63,882 nt of DNA from Bacteroidales bacterium (GTDB lineage Bacteria; Bacteroidota; Bacteroidia; Bacteroidales; F082), in contig JAOZOO010000001.1 of NCBI GenBank assembly GCA_029933225.1, forward strand, positions 1 through 63,882, written 5' to 3'. The notes beneath the pieces were generated by a model. That model made no database searches, was not told the DNA's origin, and was given only the letters and a program-made list of their open reading frames with translations. The position numbers and the translations under genes are program-made. Below are positions 36,078 through 44,558 of the stretch, piece by piece (within the stretch, counting starts at the first letter, position 1; each line of letters opens with the position of its first letter).

Positions 36078-36422
36078 GTTCCTCTGGAACTCTTTCCCAT
36101 TTTATGCTTTATTCCAGGGTCTTACGACGCCTGGCAAGAATATATCCTGCCTACAGCAGTTTTATTTGCCTCATCTCCTGTACAGGCGACTTTAGTCGCA
36201 TGAAAATAAACGGCCTCAAATTTTTTTTGTTGGCGACTAAAGTCGCTGGTACGGTTGATTGTCATTCTTTATTTTAATCACCTCGAATCATCCCATCGGG
36301 ATGTCATATTATAGCCGGGGACGTTAGTCCCTGGATTTGTAACGAAGAGCAATTCAGTTCCATGGGAACGACATGTATTCTTTTAGCACCCCTCGCCCCT
36401 TGCTTCAAGCGTCCCCTTGAAG
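36078..36422. repeat. Cluster of seven or more short palindromes
   Basis: The elements are GTTCC-TCT-GGAAC (36078-36090), CCTGTACAGG (36177-36186), GCGACTTTAGTCGC (36186-36199), its reverse complement GCGACTAAAGTCGC (36233-36246), CATCCC-ATC-GGGATG (36289-36303), CCGGGGAC-GTTA-GTCCCTGG (36315-36334), GTTCCATGGGAAC (36357-36369) and CTTCAAG-N6-CTTGAAG (36403-36422). No gene is present between 35961 and 36617. The layout resembles decayed REP or transposon-end sequences used by single-strand transposases. Confidence 0.6.
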
Positions 36423-36499
36423 ATTTTCATGGTGTTATTTCTCTCCCAATAATCTGTAATTCTGCAAACAACCCCACACTACGCATCCCGCATCCTCTC

Positions 36500-36551
36500 T
36501 TGTACAGGTTTTGTACAGGTCATTTCTTCCCGTTTTCAGTATTTGTACAGG
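36500..36551 (+). repeat. Three TTGTACAGG repeats before a small gene
   Basis: TTGTACAGG occurs at 36500-36508, 36511-36519 and 36543-36551, 11 and 32 bases apart, about one and three helical turns. Each carries a TGTACA palindromic core. The nearest gene start is 36618, so the set could be binding sites for a regulator of the following two genes. The same TGTACAGG core occurs once at 36179. Confidence 0.4.
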
Positions 36552-36617
36552 ATGAAAATTTGCAAATCGCAAGCAGCTATATGAACTTTGAATAAAATTT
36601 AAAAACGGCTTTTAAGA

Positions 36618-36788
36618 ATGAAAGGGGATAACGAAAAACAGGAAAAACAAAAAGAGAAAGAAGCCCTTGTTGACCTTGAAAATCTCAACCAGAAAAGAAT
36701 ACTGCAAAACAAAGTTTTAAAACGAATGGTTGAGCAACTGGCAACATCTGAAAAAAAGGTTTCCGGTACAAAAAAGAAAAAGAAATGA
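36618..36788 (+). CDS. Small charged protein coupled to the T9SS cargo gene
   Basis: The frame encodes 56 residues (MKGDNEKQEKQKEKEALVDL to GTKKKKK), predicted as one long charged helix with leucine-spaced heptads (LVDLENLNQKRILQNKVLK). Its stop overlaps the next start (ATGA at 36785), which favours a real, translated gene. It has no signal peptide and no family I recognise. A coiled-coil partner role or translational coupling leader is possible. Confidence 0.55.
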   Translation: MKGDNEKQEKQKEKEALVDLENLNQKRILQNKVLKRMVEQLATSEKKVSGTKKKKK

Positions 36789-39217
36789 GATTAGTTTTTA
36801 TCTATTTATTGATTATTCTTGCCTTTCGAGCGAACAGCCAGGTCTGGCTGACCGAAGATTTTAACACACCGGAATTTCCACCCCCGGGATGGACAATTGA
36901 TAACCATGCAGAAAACTGGAGCTACTCGCCTTCCAATCATGCAGGCGGGGGAAGTGGTGAGGCGGTCATGAGAACCTTCCCGAAATTTGCCGGAACATCA
37001 AGGTTCATTTCGCCCGTCAGCAATGTTTCCGGTTCTGTCAATATGACGCTTTATTTCAAATATACATTGAGTATTTATGCCAAGGACTTCGTCATCGGTG
37101 TTGCCGTTAAATATGCTGGCAACGACTGGACAAGCATCTGGGAACGGGACGCCGGAACCGCGATAAAAAAAGAATTGGATCTCCCGATTGACATACCGGA
37201 GAACACCACCGATCTTCAGTTTTGCTTTTATTTTACCGGACCTGTCGAACAGTTGAAATACTGGGCTGTTGACGAGATTATGTTATACGATAAAAAGGAA
37301 CATGACGTGGCTGCCATCACCGTTATGAGCGACATTTATTACCAGCCCGGCGATCAGTTCGTTCCCGAAGGGAAGTTTTACAACAATGGCACAAATACTG
37401 AAACATTTAATGTGAACTGTAACGTTTACGATACTGTTAATAATATTTTGTTTACCATTACAAAAACCATTGACACGCTTGAACCCGGCGCATACAAAAC
37501 TGTGGCATTTGACACCATTACACTCCCTGAAACACCCGATAATGCTTACCGGATTACCGTTTCCACAGCGCTTGAAGACGACATGGTTCCCGGAAACGAC
37601 ACGGCTGACAAATACGTTTATACCTATGTATCCTATCCGCATGATTACATTCTGTTTGAGATGGGAACGGCAACCTGGTGTTCCGTTTGTCCTTATGCCA
37701 CCCATGCCGCCGAAGACATGCTCACAAACGGGTTGAACCTCGCTGTGATTGAGTATCATTCGAATGATGACTATGCCACCGAAGCCACCGAAATCCGTAC
37801 ACAGGATTATTATTCCATGCTGGGTTTCCCCACGGTTTATTTTGACGGCGTGCTCAAACAGCTTGGCGCCGGGCCGGGGATTTATTCGAAATACTTGTAT
37901 TTATATGATCAACGAAGCGAAGCAAGAACAGGAGTTTCTCTTTCCTTATTACATGTCGCCTCAAAAGAGGGGTTCATTGTCAGGGTAACCATATCCAAAC
38001 AGGCCCCGGCGTTCAATCCGCATACTGCGCTTCATTTGGTGATTACCGAATCGCATATTCCTGAAAACTGGCAAACCGAAACCGAACTGAATTTTGTGTG
38101 CCGGATGATGTTACCCGATGTGAACGGCACCCTTATCAACCTTGGCGATCAAAATGAATTTAACCTGGACTATACGATCAGTCCGGACAGTTCCTGGAAC
38201 TTTGACAATCTTGAAGTGGTGGCATTTTTACAGGATATCGAAACTTATGAAATACTAAATGTTACAAAACAGAAACTATCCGAACTGACGACTGTTGGTG
38301 AAATTGCGCGCTTTTCAAAAACAGACCAGAACGGCAATCAGCAATGGACAAAAACTTACGGAGATGCCAATATGGATGCGGCTTATTCCGTTGAAAAAAC
38401 ATCCGATGGCGGTTACGTCATTGCAGGTTCAACCCACAACAGTATGGATGTTTATGTCATTAAAACCGACGTAAACGGTGATTCACTTTGGACCCGTTCT
38501 TTCGGTGGCCCTGCCACTGACGAGGCTTATTCAGTACAACAAACCAATAACGGCGGCTATATTATTACCGGAAAGACACAAAGTTATGGCGCCGGCGATT
38601 ACGATGTATGGCTCATCAAGCTGGATGAAAACGGTGATTCTGTTTGGTCAAAAACTTATGGCGGAGAGTCGAGGGACATTGGTTGGTCGGTTATTCAGAC
38701 TAATGACGGCGGCTATTACATCACCGGCTATACCGAAAGCTACGCCCATGCCGAAGAAGATTCGGATATGTGGCTGATCAGAACCGATGAAAACGGCGAT
38801 ACACTGTGGACCAAATCTTTCGGCGGATATTCCGATGACGGCGGACAGTGGGGTATCCAGACCGACGACAATGATTTTGTTTCCTGCGGCTATGAATATA
38901 TTTCGGGACAACAATTGAATTTTTACCTCGTCAGGCTGACTTACGACGGCGTGGGAATCAGCGAAATCACCCCCGGCAGTTCAACCGTAAATGTGTATCC
39001 TAATCCTGTTAAAGACAGGGCTACCATAGTTTTTGATAATCCTGACGGCAATATTTATAATCTGTCAGTTATTGATATTACCGGGAAAACGGTGATATCA
39101 AAGAAAAATATCACCGGTAAAACGGTTAAGATCGAAAAAGGCAACCTGCCCGGCGGGTTATATTTCATACAGTTAAAAGGTGAGAAAACTTTTGTTGGTA
39201 AAGTGGTTTTTGATTGA
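36785..39217 (+). CDS. T9SS-secreted multidomain protein with Omp28-like and propeller regions
   Basis: The 810-residue product has a signal peptide (ending FRANSQ), a jelly-roll-type domain (about 22-180), an Omp28/thioredoxin-like domain with the CxxC motif ATWCSVCPYATHAA (about 280-500), a beta-propeller with four repeats of the form DGGYVIAGxT...GDSLWTRSFGG (about 520-725) and a T9SS type A sorting domain (VNVYPNPVKDRATI to the C-terminus). It is exported across the outer membrane by T9SS. A CxxC thioredoxin-like fold on a secreted protein suggests redox or folding work on the surface. Confidence 0.85.
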   Translation: MRLVFIYLLIILAFRANSQVWLTEDFNTPEFPPPGWTIDNHAENWSYSPSNHAGGGSGEAVMRTFPKFAGTSRFISPVSNVSGSVNMTLYFKYTLSIYAKDFVIGVAVKYAGNDWTSIWERDAGTAIKKELDLPIDIPENTTDLQFCFYFTGPVEQLKYWAVDEIMLYDKKEHDVAAITVMSDIYYQPGDQFVPEGKFYNNGTNTETFNVNCNVYDTVNNILFTITKTIDTLEPGAYKTVAFDTITLPETPDNAYRITVSTALEDDMVPGNDTADKYVYTYVSYPHDYILFEMGTATWCSVCPYATHAAEDMLTNGLNLAVIEYHSNDDYATEATEIRTQDYYSMLGFPTVYFDGVLKQLGAGPGIYSKYLYLYDQRSEARTGVSLSLLHVASKEGFIVRVTISKQAPAFNPHTALHLVITESHIPENWQTETELNFVCRMMLPDVNGTLINLGDQNEFNLDYTISPDSSWNFDNLEVVAFLQDIETYEILNVTKQKLSELTTVGEIARFSKTDQNGNQQWTKTYGDANMDAAYSVEKTSDGGYVIAGSTHNSMDVYVIKTDVNGDSLWTRSFGGPATDEAYSVQQTNNGGYIITGKTQSYGAGDYDVWLIKLDENGDSVWSKTYGGESRDIGWSVIQTNDGGYYITGYTESYAHAEEDSDMWLIRTDENGDTLWTKSFGGYSDDGGQWGIQTDDNDFVSCGYEYISGQQLNFYLVRLTYDGVGISEITPGSSTVNVYPNPVKDRATIVFDNPDGNIYNLSVIDITGKTVISKKNITGKTVKIEKGNLPGGLYFIQLKGEKTFVGKVVFD

Positions 39218-39236
39218 TTGGTAACTTCATGCCACT

Positions 39237-39274
39237 ACGCAGCTCTGAAAAATATTCGGGGCTGCGTTTTTTTT
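39237..39274 (+). terminator. Intrinsic terminator after the T9SS cargo gene
   Basis: ACGCAGC and GCTGCGT pair across a 17-base loop, followed by eight T. It begins 20 bases after the stop at 39217. Confidence 0.8.
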
Positions 39275-39332
39275 CTTGGGCAGGAAAGTTTGATGAATTG
39301 TTAACCAGATTGTGAAATAGATTTTATCTCTT

Positions 39333-40292
39333 TTACCTTTTCACAGTCTTGCTCATCGACAACACACGGTGGTTTTTGTCGGATATTTTAAAAAAGTAAA
39401 GTCCCGGCACAAAAGGGGAGAGGTCAACCTCATTGGCGTATGTTTTGCTGACGATCATTTCCCCTTGTTCATTGTAAACTTCAGCGGATACGGGCTTGCC
39501 TTCCGGAGAGGTTATCCTGAAAACCGAAGTTCCCGGGTTGGGATAGATACGTATCGTGTTTTCAATCTCTTTCCGGCCGCGGAAAAAACCGGTGGTTCCG
39601 TCGTATAGTTCGTGGATCTCTCCTGCCGTTAAACTCTTTTTATAGATTCTGATCTCGTCGGTTTTGCCGTTGAAAAATTCACCCCATCCCTCATCGCAGT
39701 GAACCGAATTGCCGTTTGATGAAGAAATCTTCCCGATGTGGGCAATCCACTTTTTACCGGTCAGGATGACACAATATCCGCCAGTCCAGTAATTTTCCGG
39801 AAAGTCCATCGCCGCAAATACGGCATCACCGTCAGCGCTGGCGTTGACCTCCCGCCAGTCGGCTGTACTGTAAACATTGCCCGTGATGAAATCGGGATAA
39901 CGGGCGGGGTATGCTCGTTTTCCGTTCACAAAAAGCTGTGTGACCGAATCGGGAAAATATGCTTTGTAAATATTGTTTTGCCAAAGTTCCCAACCGGTAA
40001 CCGTATCGCTTCCCACAATCACCACACGGTCGGTTTGATAAGGTGTAAAAACCACAGGATTTCCGGGAGCGCCGTTGCCGGCAGGGGTTACCGTTTCCCG
40101 GTAGATGCCCGCCATGATGTAACAGACATCACCGGCAACCATAAGGTCCGCCGCTTTCTGAATGGTTCGGAAGGGGAACTCTTGAGTGCCGGGATTGTCA
40201 TCGGAACCGGATAGTGAAACATAATACTGTGCTTTCAAAAAGACTGAAAAAAGAAGGAAAATTGCAGAAAGAAAAAACGAAACGGCTTTCAT
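39333..40292 (-). CDS. T9SS cargo, beta-helix/LamG chimera
   Basis: The 319-residue protein has a signal peptide, a parallel beta-helix start (YYVSLSGSDDNPGTQEFPFR to about 200, with PFRTIQKAADLM), an abrupt change at about 200-206 to the tail of a LamG/concanavalin-like domain (GKTDEIRIYKKSLTAGEIHE) and a T9SS sorting domain (IRIYPNPGTSVFRI). A complete beta-helix enzyme and LamG domain would need several hundred more residues. The reading frame remains open, which suggests an in-frame internal deletion of a larger polysaccharide-acting protein. Function is probably lost. Confidence 0.65.
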   Translation of the reverse strand: MKAVSFFLSAIFLLFSVFLKAQYYVSLSGSDDNPGTQEFPFRTIQKAADLMVAGDVCYIMAGIYRETVTPAGNGAPGNPVVFTPYQTDRVVIVGSDTVTGWELWQNNIYKAYFPDSVTQLFVNGKRAYPARYPDFITGNVYSTADWREVNASADGDAVFAAMDFPENYWTGGYCVILTGKKWIAHIGKISSSNGNSVHCDEGWGEFFNGKTDEIRIYKKSLTAGEIHELYDGTTGFFRGRKEIENTIRIYPNPGTSVFRITSPEGKPVSAEVYNEQGEMIVSKTYANEVDLSPFVPGLYFFKISDKNHRVLSMSKTVKR

Positions 40293-40549
40293 AATTGGAA
40301 GTTGCTTTTGAAATGTTCGAAAAATCCTTTGTCATTATATTTTTAAGTTTTGCAGAGGAACATGAAAATCATTGAATTATTCTTCCGTTCCATTATCTTT
40401 CACAAAATATTTTATATAAAATTATGAACGATAAAAAAATCTCCCAGCACATCAAAATAAAATTTAGCCTATTTTTCCCTTTTTGAAAAACCACACCGGT
40501 TTTTACGTAATTTGTTGTCCTGAAAAAAACAACCCTAAAGTATCGTAAC

Positions 40550-40855
40550 ATGCTTGAAAACAGATATCCTCTGGGATTTTTACCCACTCCGTTGCATCTT
40601 TTGAAAAACATGTCTCGTATTTTCCCGGATTACAACAAAGCCGACTACGGGGTGCTGACGGAGAATGAAAGAACGGCCATCCGTTTCCTTGCCGAAAAAG
40701 AGGGCATTCTGCTGGATCCGGTTTACACGGGAAGGGCTTTTTACGGTTTGCTGGATATGCTGAAAAATAAAAAAATCAAACCGGGTTCCAATGTTCTTTT
40801 CTGGCACACGGGCGGTTTACCGGCGTTATTCAGTTATGCGGGAGGGCTGAAATGA
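40550..40855 (+). pseudogene. Remnant of D-cysteine desulfhydrase / ACC deaminase family gene
   Basis: The 101-residue frame joins the family N-terminus (YPLGFLPTPLHLLKNMSR) directly to its C-terminus (LAEKEGILLDPVYTGRAF and FWHTGGLPALFSYAGG). The full enzyme has about 330 residues, so the middle two thirds, including the PLP-binding lysine, are missing. The frame is intact across the junction. It is a non-functional product of an internal deletion, next to another apparent deletion at 39333-40292. Confidence 0.75.
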
Positions 40856-40954
40856 TGAAATCAATAAAATTTATCCTGAAAGGGGGAACATTTTTTTTAA
40901 ATAGTTGTCTTTAACCATAACAGAATAATTCTTATCAACAAGCTGCAAATCAAA

Positions 40955-41662
40955 ATGAAAAAGTCCATACTGACCATACTTTTTGTATTCTTTTTATTTT
41001 CCCTGGCAATATCACAGGATGCATCAGAGGAAAAGAAAAAAAGGATTTATGTTGACGGGGTTTACACAACGCTGATAGAAACACCCGGCTATTATAAAGA
41101 AACTTCTTTCAATGACACATACTGGGATCTTGATTCAGACTGGAAATGGGGAATTATTTACACCTCCGACGGTAAACAGATCAGGAACCTGGCCTTGAGG
41201 TACAACCTGACGCGTGATCGTTTTGAAGCACATAAGGATTATGATGAAAACATTTATATCGTGAACCCCGGTTCCATAACAAAAATCAGGCGGATGGACG
41301 AGTATTTTGTTTATTCGGCTTATGATGACGGAACAGGACATCTCGCCAAAGGATATTTCCAGTTGATCGTCGAGGGGAAAACAAAACTTTTATTTAAAAA
41401 ACGCGAGGAACACAAATTTGGCAAAAAGGGCGCCTTCGGGTATGATGCTTATAAAACGTTCATTTCGGAGTACTATATTAAAAAGGAAGGCGAGAGAATT
41501 GCACATAAAGTAAAAAAGAACAAAAAACACATCCTGGAGGCACTGTCTGACGAAAAGAATGAGATTGAAGCTTATGCAATGAAAAACAAATTACATTTTT
41601 CACGCGAAAAAGACCTGGCAGAGATTTTGGCTTATTATGATTTGTTGAAAGAAAGGCAGTAA
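40955..41662 (+). CDS. Secreted conserved hypothetical protein
   Basis: The 235-residue product has a signal peptide (ILFVFFLFSLAISQ) and no membrane helix after it. Body blocks include VDGVYTTLIETPGYYKET and YAYDDGTGHLAKGYFQLI-like sequence, with a basic C-terminal third (HKVKKNKKHILEALSDEK) that resembles small Bacteroidota outer-membrane-associated proteins. I do not recognise a function. No terminator is visible after it. Confidence 0.7.
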   Translation: MKKSILTILFVFFLFSLAISQDASEEKKKRIYVDGVYTTLIETPGYYKETSFNDTYWDLDSDWKWGIIYTSDGKQIRNLALRYNLTRDRFEAHKDYDENIYIVNPGSITKIRRMDEYFVYSAYDDGTGHLAKGYFQLIVEGKTKLLFKKREEHKFGKKGAFGYDAYKTFISEYYIKKEGERIAHKVKKNKKHILEALSDEKNEIEAYAMKNKLHFSREKDLAEILAYYDLLKERQ

Positions 41663-41677
41663 TTTGTTGCAATCGGT

Positions 41678-41790
41678 TTTTTTCACGCAAAAGGTTTTCA
41701 CGCAGAGACGCAAAGTCGCAATGTTTTTTTCACGCCACGACGCAGCGACGCGACGTTTTTTGTTCGTTGCGAGCGCCGCGCCGCCGCGTG
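41678..41790. repeat. CACGCAGAGACGC-type repeat
   Basis: The stretch has four variants of TTTTCACGC followed by GC-rich words such as CAGAGACGCAAAGTCGC and CGCAGCGACGCGACG. It shares this wording with the inverted-repeat element at 18217-18308. The 41663-42308 interval has no gene, only this repeat, an inverted repeat at 41843-41892 and a terminator-like hairpin at 42013. Confidence 0.45.
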
Positions 41791-41842
41791 CAATAAAATC
41801 AGCTTTTCCGGTTACGAACCCACATGAAACGCCGAGCCCCCC

Positions 41843-41892
41843 TGGCTTAACTCTTCCCGCAAGGCCGGCAAGCGCCGGAAGGACTTAAGCCA
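41843..41892. repeat. Inverted repeat TGGCTTAA...TTAAGCCA
   Basis: TGGCTTAACTCTTCC and GGAAGGACTTAAGCCA pair with one extra base, around a GC-rich centre GCAAGGCCGGCAAGCGCC. No T-run follows. It looks like a small non-coding palindromic element. Confidence 0.45.
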
Positions 41893-42012
41893 TTTTAATA
41901 CCGCACGCACATCCATATTTTTGCAATATACCCTCATCCATACTGTGCCTTCCCCCCGATACAATAAAATAAAAAGCAAATAACACAATAGAATTCAATC
42001 CCCACCAAAGCT

Positions 42013-42062
42013 AAAAAAACCAGGCAGCGGATTAACAAAAGCCCCCGTCAGCTGGTTTTTTT
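42013..42062. terminator. Terminator-like hairpin without an adjacent gene end
   Basis: AAAAAAACCAG (42013-42023) and CTGGTTTTTTT (42052-42062) form a stem flanked by A-run and T-run, as in bidirectional terminators. The nearest upstream gene ends 350 bases away, so it may end a small RNA or a lost gene. Confidence 0.45.
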
Positions 42063-42308
42063 CTGTTGCCCGGGCAAAACCGGTGCTCAATTGGGTTAAG
42101 AATTCTGTTTTGATTTACAATATCATCCCGTTATTTTTTGAATATTTGGCAAATCGGTTTATATTTACCCGGAAATTAATTAGACCGGATGGTCAGACAG
42201 ACTGATGATGAATGAGTTATAGGACAAATAAGATTTGTAATAAATGTTCGGAATAAGCTGAAGACACAACAAAAAAACAATGCAGGTAAACCCAAAAACC
42301 AATACATT

Positions 42309-42821
42309 ATGAAAAGAATTAACTTTTTACTTATCATGCTGGTAACAACATTTATCGGAACAACAACTTTCACAAGTTGTGAAAAAGAAAACTGTGAAGT
42401 CTGTGTGGATATACCCACAGACATTGCAGATTATGAGCACCTTATAATTGTCCGTTTTAAAATACCGAAAGATAAATCCGATGTATCTGTTACCATAGAA
42501 GGTACGCTTTACGGTGTTGATTTTATAGGTGCCGATGGCGCTCCTGTTGAGATTGATTATAATATGCAGGCTTTTACGATAGAAGATAAAGATGTTACGG
42601 GACATTATAAAACCATGGCTACCGGAGAGCCGGTACCCGGAGCCGAAATTATCATTGAGCAAGAACCTGATGATCCCCCGGTTGCTGAGTCAACTACAAA
42701 TAGTGATGGAAAAATTGAAATACATCTCATGAAATTGAAACCCGGCACTTATCAGATAAGGGTTGCTCCTGCTATTACTACTAAAGGCGGATTTGCCATT
42801 GGAGGATTTAACGCTACATAG
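42309..42821 (+). CDS. Lipoprotein with a Cna-B-like repeat
   Basis: The 170-residue product has a lipoprotein signal (FIGTTTFTSC, Cys at about 24). The C-terminal half (GEPVPGAEIIIEQEPDD, NSDGKIEIHLMKLKPGTYQI) has the pattern of a carboxypeptidase-like/Cna-B beta sandwich. It would sit in the outer membrane facing the periplasm or outside. No partner or function is evident. A bidirectional terminator follows. Confidence 0.75.
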   Translation: MKRINFLLIMLVTTFIGTTTFTSCEKENCEVCVDIPTDIADYEHLIIVRFKIPKDKSDVSVTIEGTLYGVDFIGADGAPVEIDYNMQAFTIEDKDVTGHYKTMATGEPVPGAEIIIEQEPDDPPVAESTTNSDGKIEIHLMKLKPGTYQIRVAPAITTKGGFAIGGFNAT

Positions 42822-42836
42822 CCCCAACGTTATCAA

Positions 42837-42860
42837 AAAAGGCGGAAACTACCGCCTTTT
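42837..42860. terminator. Bidirectional terminator between convergent genes
   Basis: AAAAGGCGG and CCGCCTTTT form a nine-pair stem around AAACTA, with A and T runs on each side. It serves the lipoprotein gene on the plus strand and the LiaF-like gene on the minus strand. Confidence 0.85.
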
Positions 42861-42894
42861 AAAAATAAACAGGGAAAATATATTGAACAGGTTG

Positions 42895-43806
42895 CTAATA
42901 CCTTGTAATGGTATAACTCGAAACAGCGGCATCCACGACCACATAGATTTTGTTTTTACTTTCTTCAAAATTTTCAGTCCGGTAATGTCCACGCTCAATT
43001 CTTTCAAAGCCATGGATTGTTTTTCCAGACAAAACACTGCTGATTCGCAGATCACAGCCCGATTCTTCCGGGATTTGCAAACTTATCGAAGAAGCGCCCG
43101 CATCAATATTGACATGGGTATTGGGATATAAATCCCCGAATTTGATTATGAAACTGGCCGCTCCTGCATCCACATTCAGGTCTTTGATTTTGAATGGCGA
43201 CAAGTCAAATTTTACCGCCGAAGCACCCACGTCAAGATTGATATCCCAGACCGGCTGGGGATTGAGCCTGATCTTCACCCGGTTCTGATTCTGATTGTGT
43301 AGTATAACATTACGTTCCGCTGCAGGCTGAATTGAAATCTTTGTTTCATCTTCACTCGTTTTCAACACATATTTGTATCGTACAAGCGATCCCATTTTTT
43401 CAAACTCGAGCAACTGACTGGTCGTATCACGGATTGTGAACGATCCGGCAGCAGCATCCAGATCAAGATAAGTTGATTCCACCGTATCACTGTAAGGAAT
43501 AGTAAATGACTGTTCCACGTTTTTTTCATTTGATTCATCCCACCAGCGGGTCTCATCATGATAACGGTTAACATCCACTGTTTTGTTGAGCATGAAGGTA
43601 AGTGTGGCTGCAAGCACAACAAGTGTCAGTATCATCCTGATCCAGCTTTTCACCGGAAGAATGGAGATACCCCACAAGACCAGGATCACGGGCCACAGCC
43701 GCCACAATGAACGCCAGTCGAAGAATACCAGACCCAGGTTTTGTAAAATGAACACTACCCCGAGGAAAATGAGGATCACACCCCAGAAGATATTTGAGAA
43801 TTTCAT
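42895..43806 (-). CDS. LiaF-like membrane protein with toast-rack domain
   Basis: The 303-residue protein has three to four N-terminal helices (IFWGVILIFLGVVFILQNLG, LWPVILVLWGISIL, MILTLVVLAATLTFML) and a beta-helical C-terminal region with stacked repeats (DLDAAAGSFTI, DVGASAVKFDL, DAGAASFII, DAGASSISL), the toast-rack/DUF4097-type fold. LiaF-like proteins work with PspC-like partners in envelope-stress sensing. Its start overlaps the PspC gene stop by four bases (ATGA), which supports a joint role. Confidence 0.85.
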   Translation of the reverse strand: MKFSNIFWGVILIFLGVVFILQNLGLVFFDWRSLWRLWPVILVLWGISILPVKSWIRMILTLVVLAATLTFMLNKTVDVNRYHDETRWWDESNEKNVEQSFTIPYSDTVESTYLDLDAAAGSFTIRDTTSQLLEFEKMGSLVRYKYVLKTSEDETKISIQPAAERNVILHNQNQNRVKIRLNPQPVWDINLDVGASAVKFDLSPFKIKDLNVDAGAASFIIKFGDLYPNTHVNIDAGASSISLQIPEESGCDLRISSVLSGKTIHGFERIERGHYRTENFEESKNKIYVVVDAAVSSYTITRY

Positions 43807-44237
43807 GACTTTATATTTTTTGAAGGTTTAATTAATTCGGGAACTAACAAGAATACACCTGCCATAACAAGCAACAACGGCCACAAATTAAACAGCAGGT
43901 CATAATAAGGCGTAATGCGGTCGATCAGCAGCAAAGCGCCGAAAAAGATTAACAGAATACCCACGATAAGGCTTGTATTCTTTTTTCGTGAAGGGTCAAC
44001 CGGTTGCCCGGTAACCACATCCTCGGTTTTTATTCCGGCATAATTTTGTGTCTGGGCCGGTATGGCAATCCACATAATAATATAGATCAGCACACCGCCG
44101 CCGCCAAATATTGCCAGCAGCACAAACAGTATCCTGATGATCACGGCATCCATGTTAAAATAATCGGCCAGTCCGCCGGCTACCCCTCCGATGACTTTAT
44201 CGGTACTTGAACGGTATAACTTGTTTGAATTAGACAT
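43803..44237 (-). CDS. PspC-domain membrane protein
   Basis: From the chosen start at 44237 (MSNSNKLYRSS) this protein has 144 residues: a PspC domain (DKVIGGVAGGLADYFNMDAV, then GGGGVLIYIIMWIAIPA) and two further helices at the C-terminus similar to the LiaF-like protein's first helices. PspC proteins sense damage to the inner membrane. The 24 residues upstream of the chosen start are Cys-rich and unlike the family. It is the first gene of the pair. Confidence 0.87.
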   Translation of the reverse strand: MSNSNKLYRSSTDKVIGGVAGGLADYFNMDAVIIRILFVLLAIFGGGGVLIYIIMWIAIPAQTQNYAGIKTEDVVTGQPVDPSRKKNTSLIVGILLIFFGALLLIDRITPYYDLLFNLWPLLLVMAGVFLLVPELIKPSKNIKS

Positions 44238-44289
44238 TTGATTATGATTTTTGTGTTCAACTTGTTTTTGTTCTAAACATTTTGTGGGA

Positions 44290-44297
44290 CAAATATA
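44290..44297 (-). promoter_or_regulatory. -7 box for the PspC/LiaF-like pair
   Basis: Minus-strand TATATTTG matches TAnnTTTG exactly, 53 bases before the start at 44237. The 44238-44558 interval otherwise holds only the divergent icd promoter. Confidence 0.45.
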
Positions 44298-44459
44298 TAA
44301 GAACATCAAGGTCGTGTAAATAACTATTCGGCGAATGGGGGTTTTTCGTCGGTGAAAGAAGAATCATAATTTAGGTTATATTCCAGATAAGGGCTTATCT
44401 AATTGTATTTATATGCTTTGTGTAAACATTATATCCAAAACAAAGGTCAACTGCATGCA

Positions 44460-44488
44460 TTGAAAATATGCCGTTTTTTGTACCTTTA
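44460..44488 (+). promoter_or_regulatory. Candidate promoter for icd
   Basis: TTG (44460-44462) and TACCTTTA (44481-44488) are 18 bases apart. The -7 box deviates from TAnnTTTG in the last base only. The start codon follows 70 bases later. Confidence 0.45.
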
Positions 44489-44558
44489 CCGTCCTTAAAA
44501 AATTAAATTAAATCTTAACAGAAAAGTAATAAATCATTAAACAATTAAAACGTTAACT

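Noticed and set aside
36362-36595. A 77-codon frame over the palindrome cluster and TTGTACAGG repeats
   Set aside because: It reads through repeats without any recognisable protein features.
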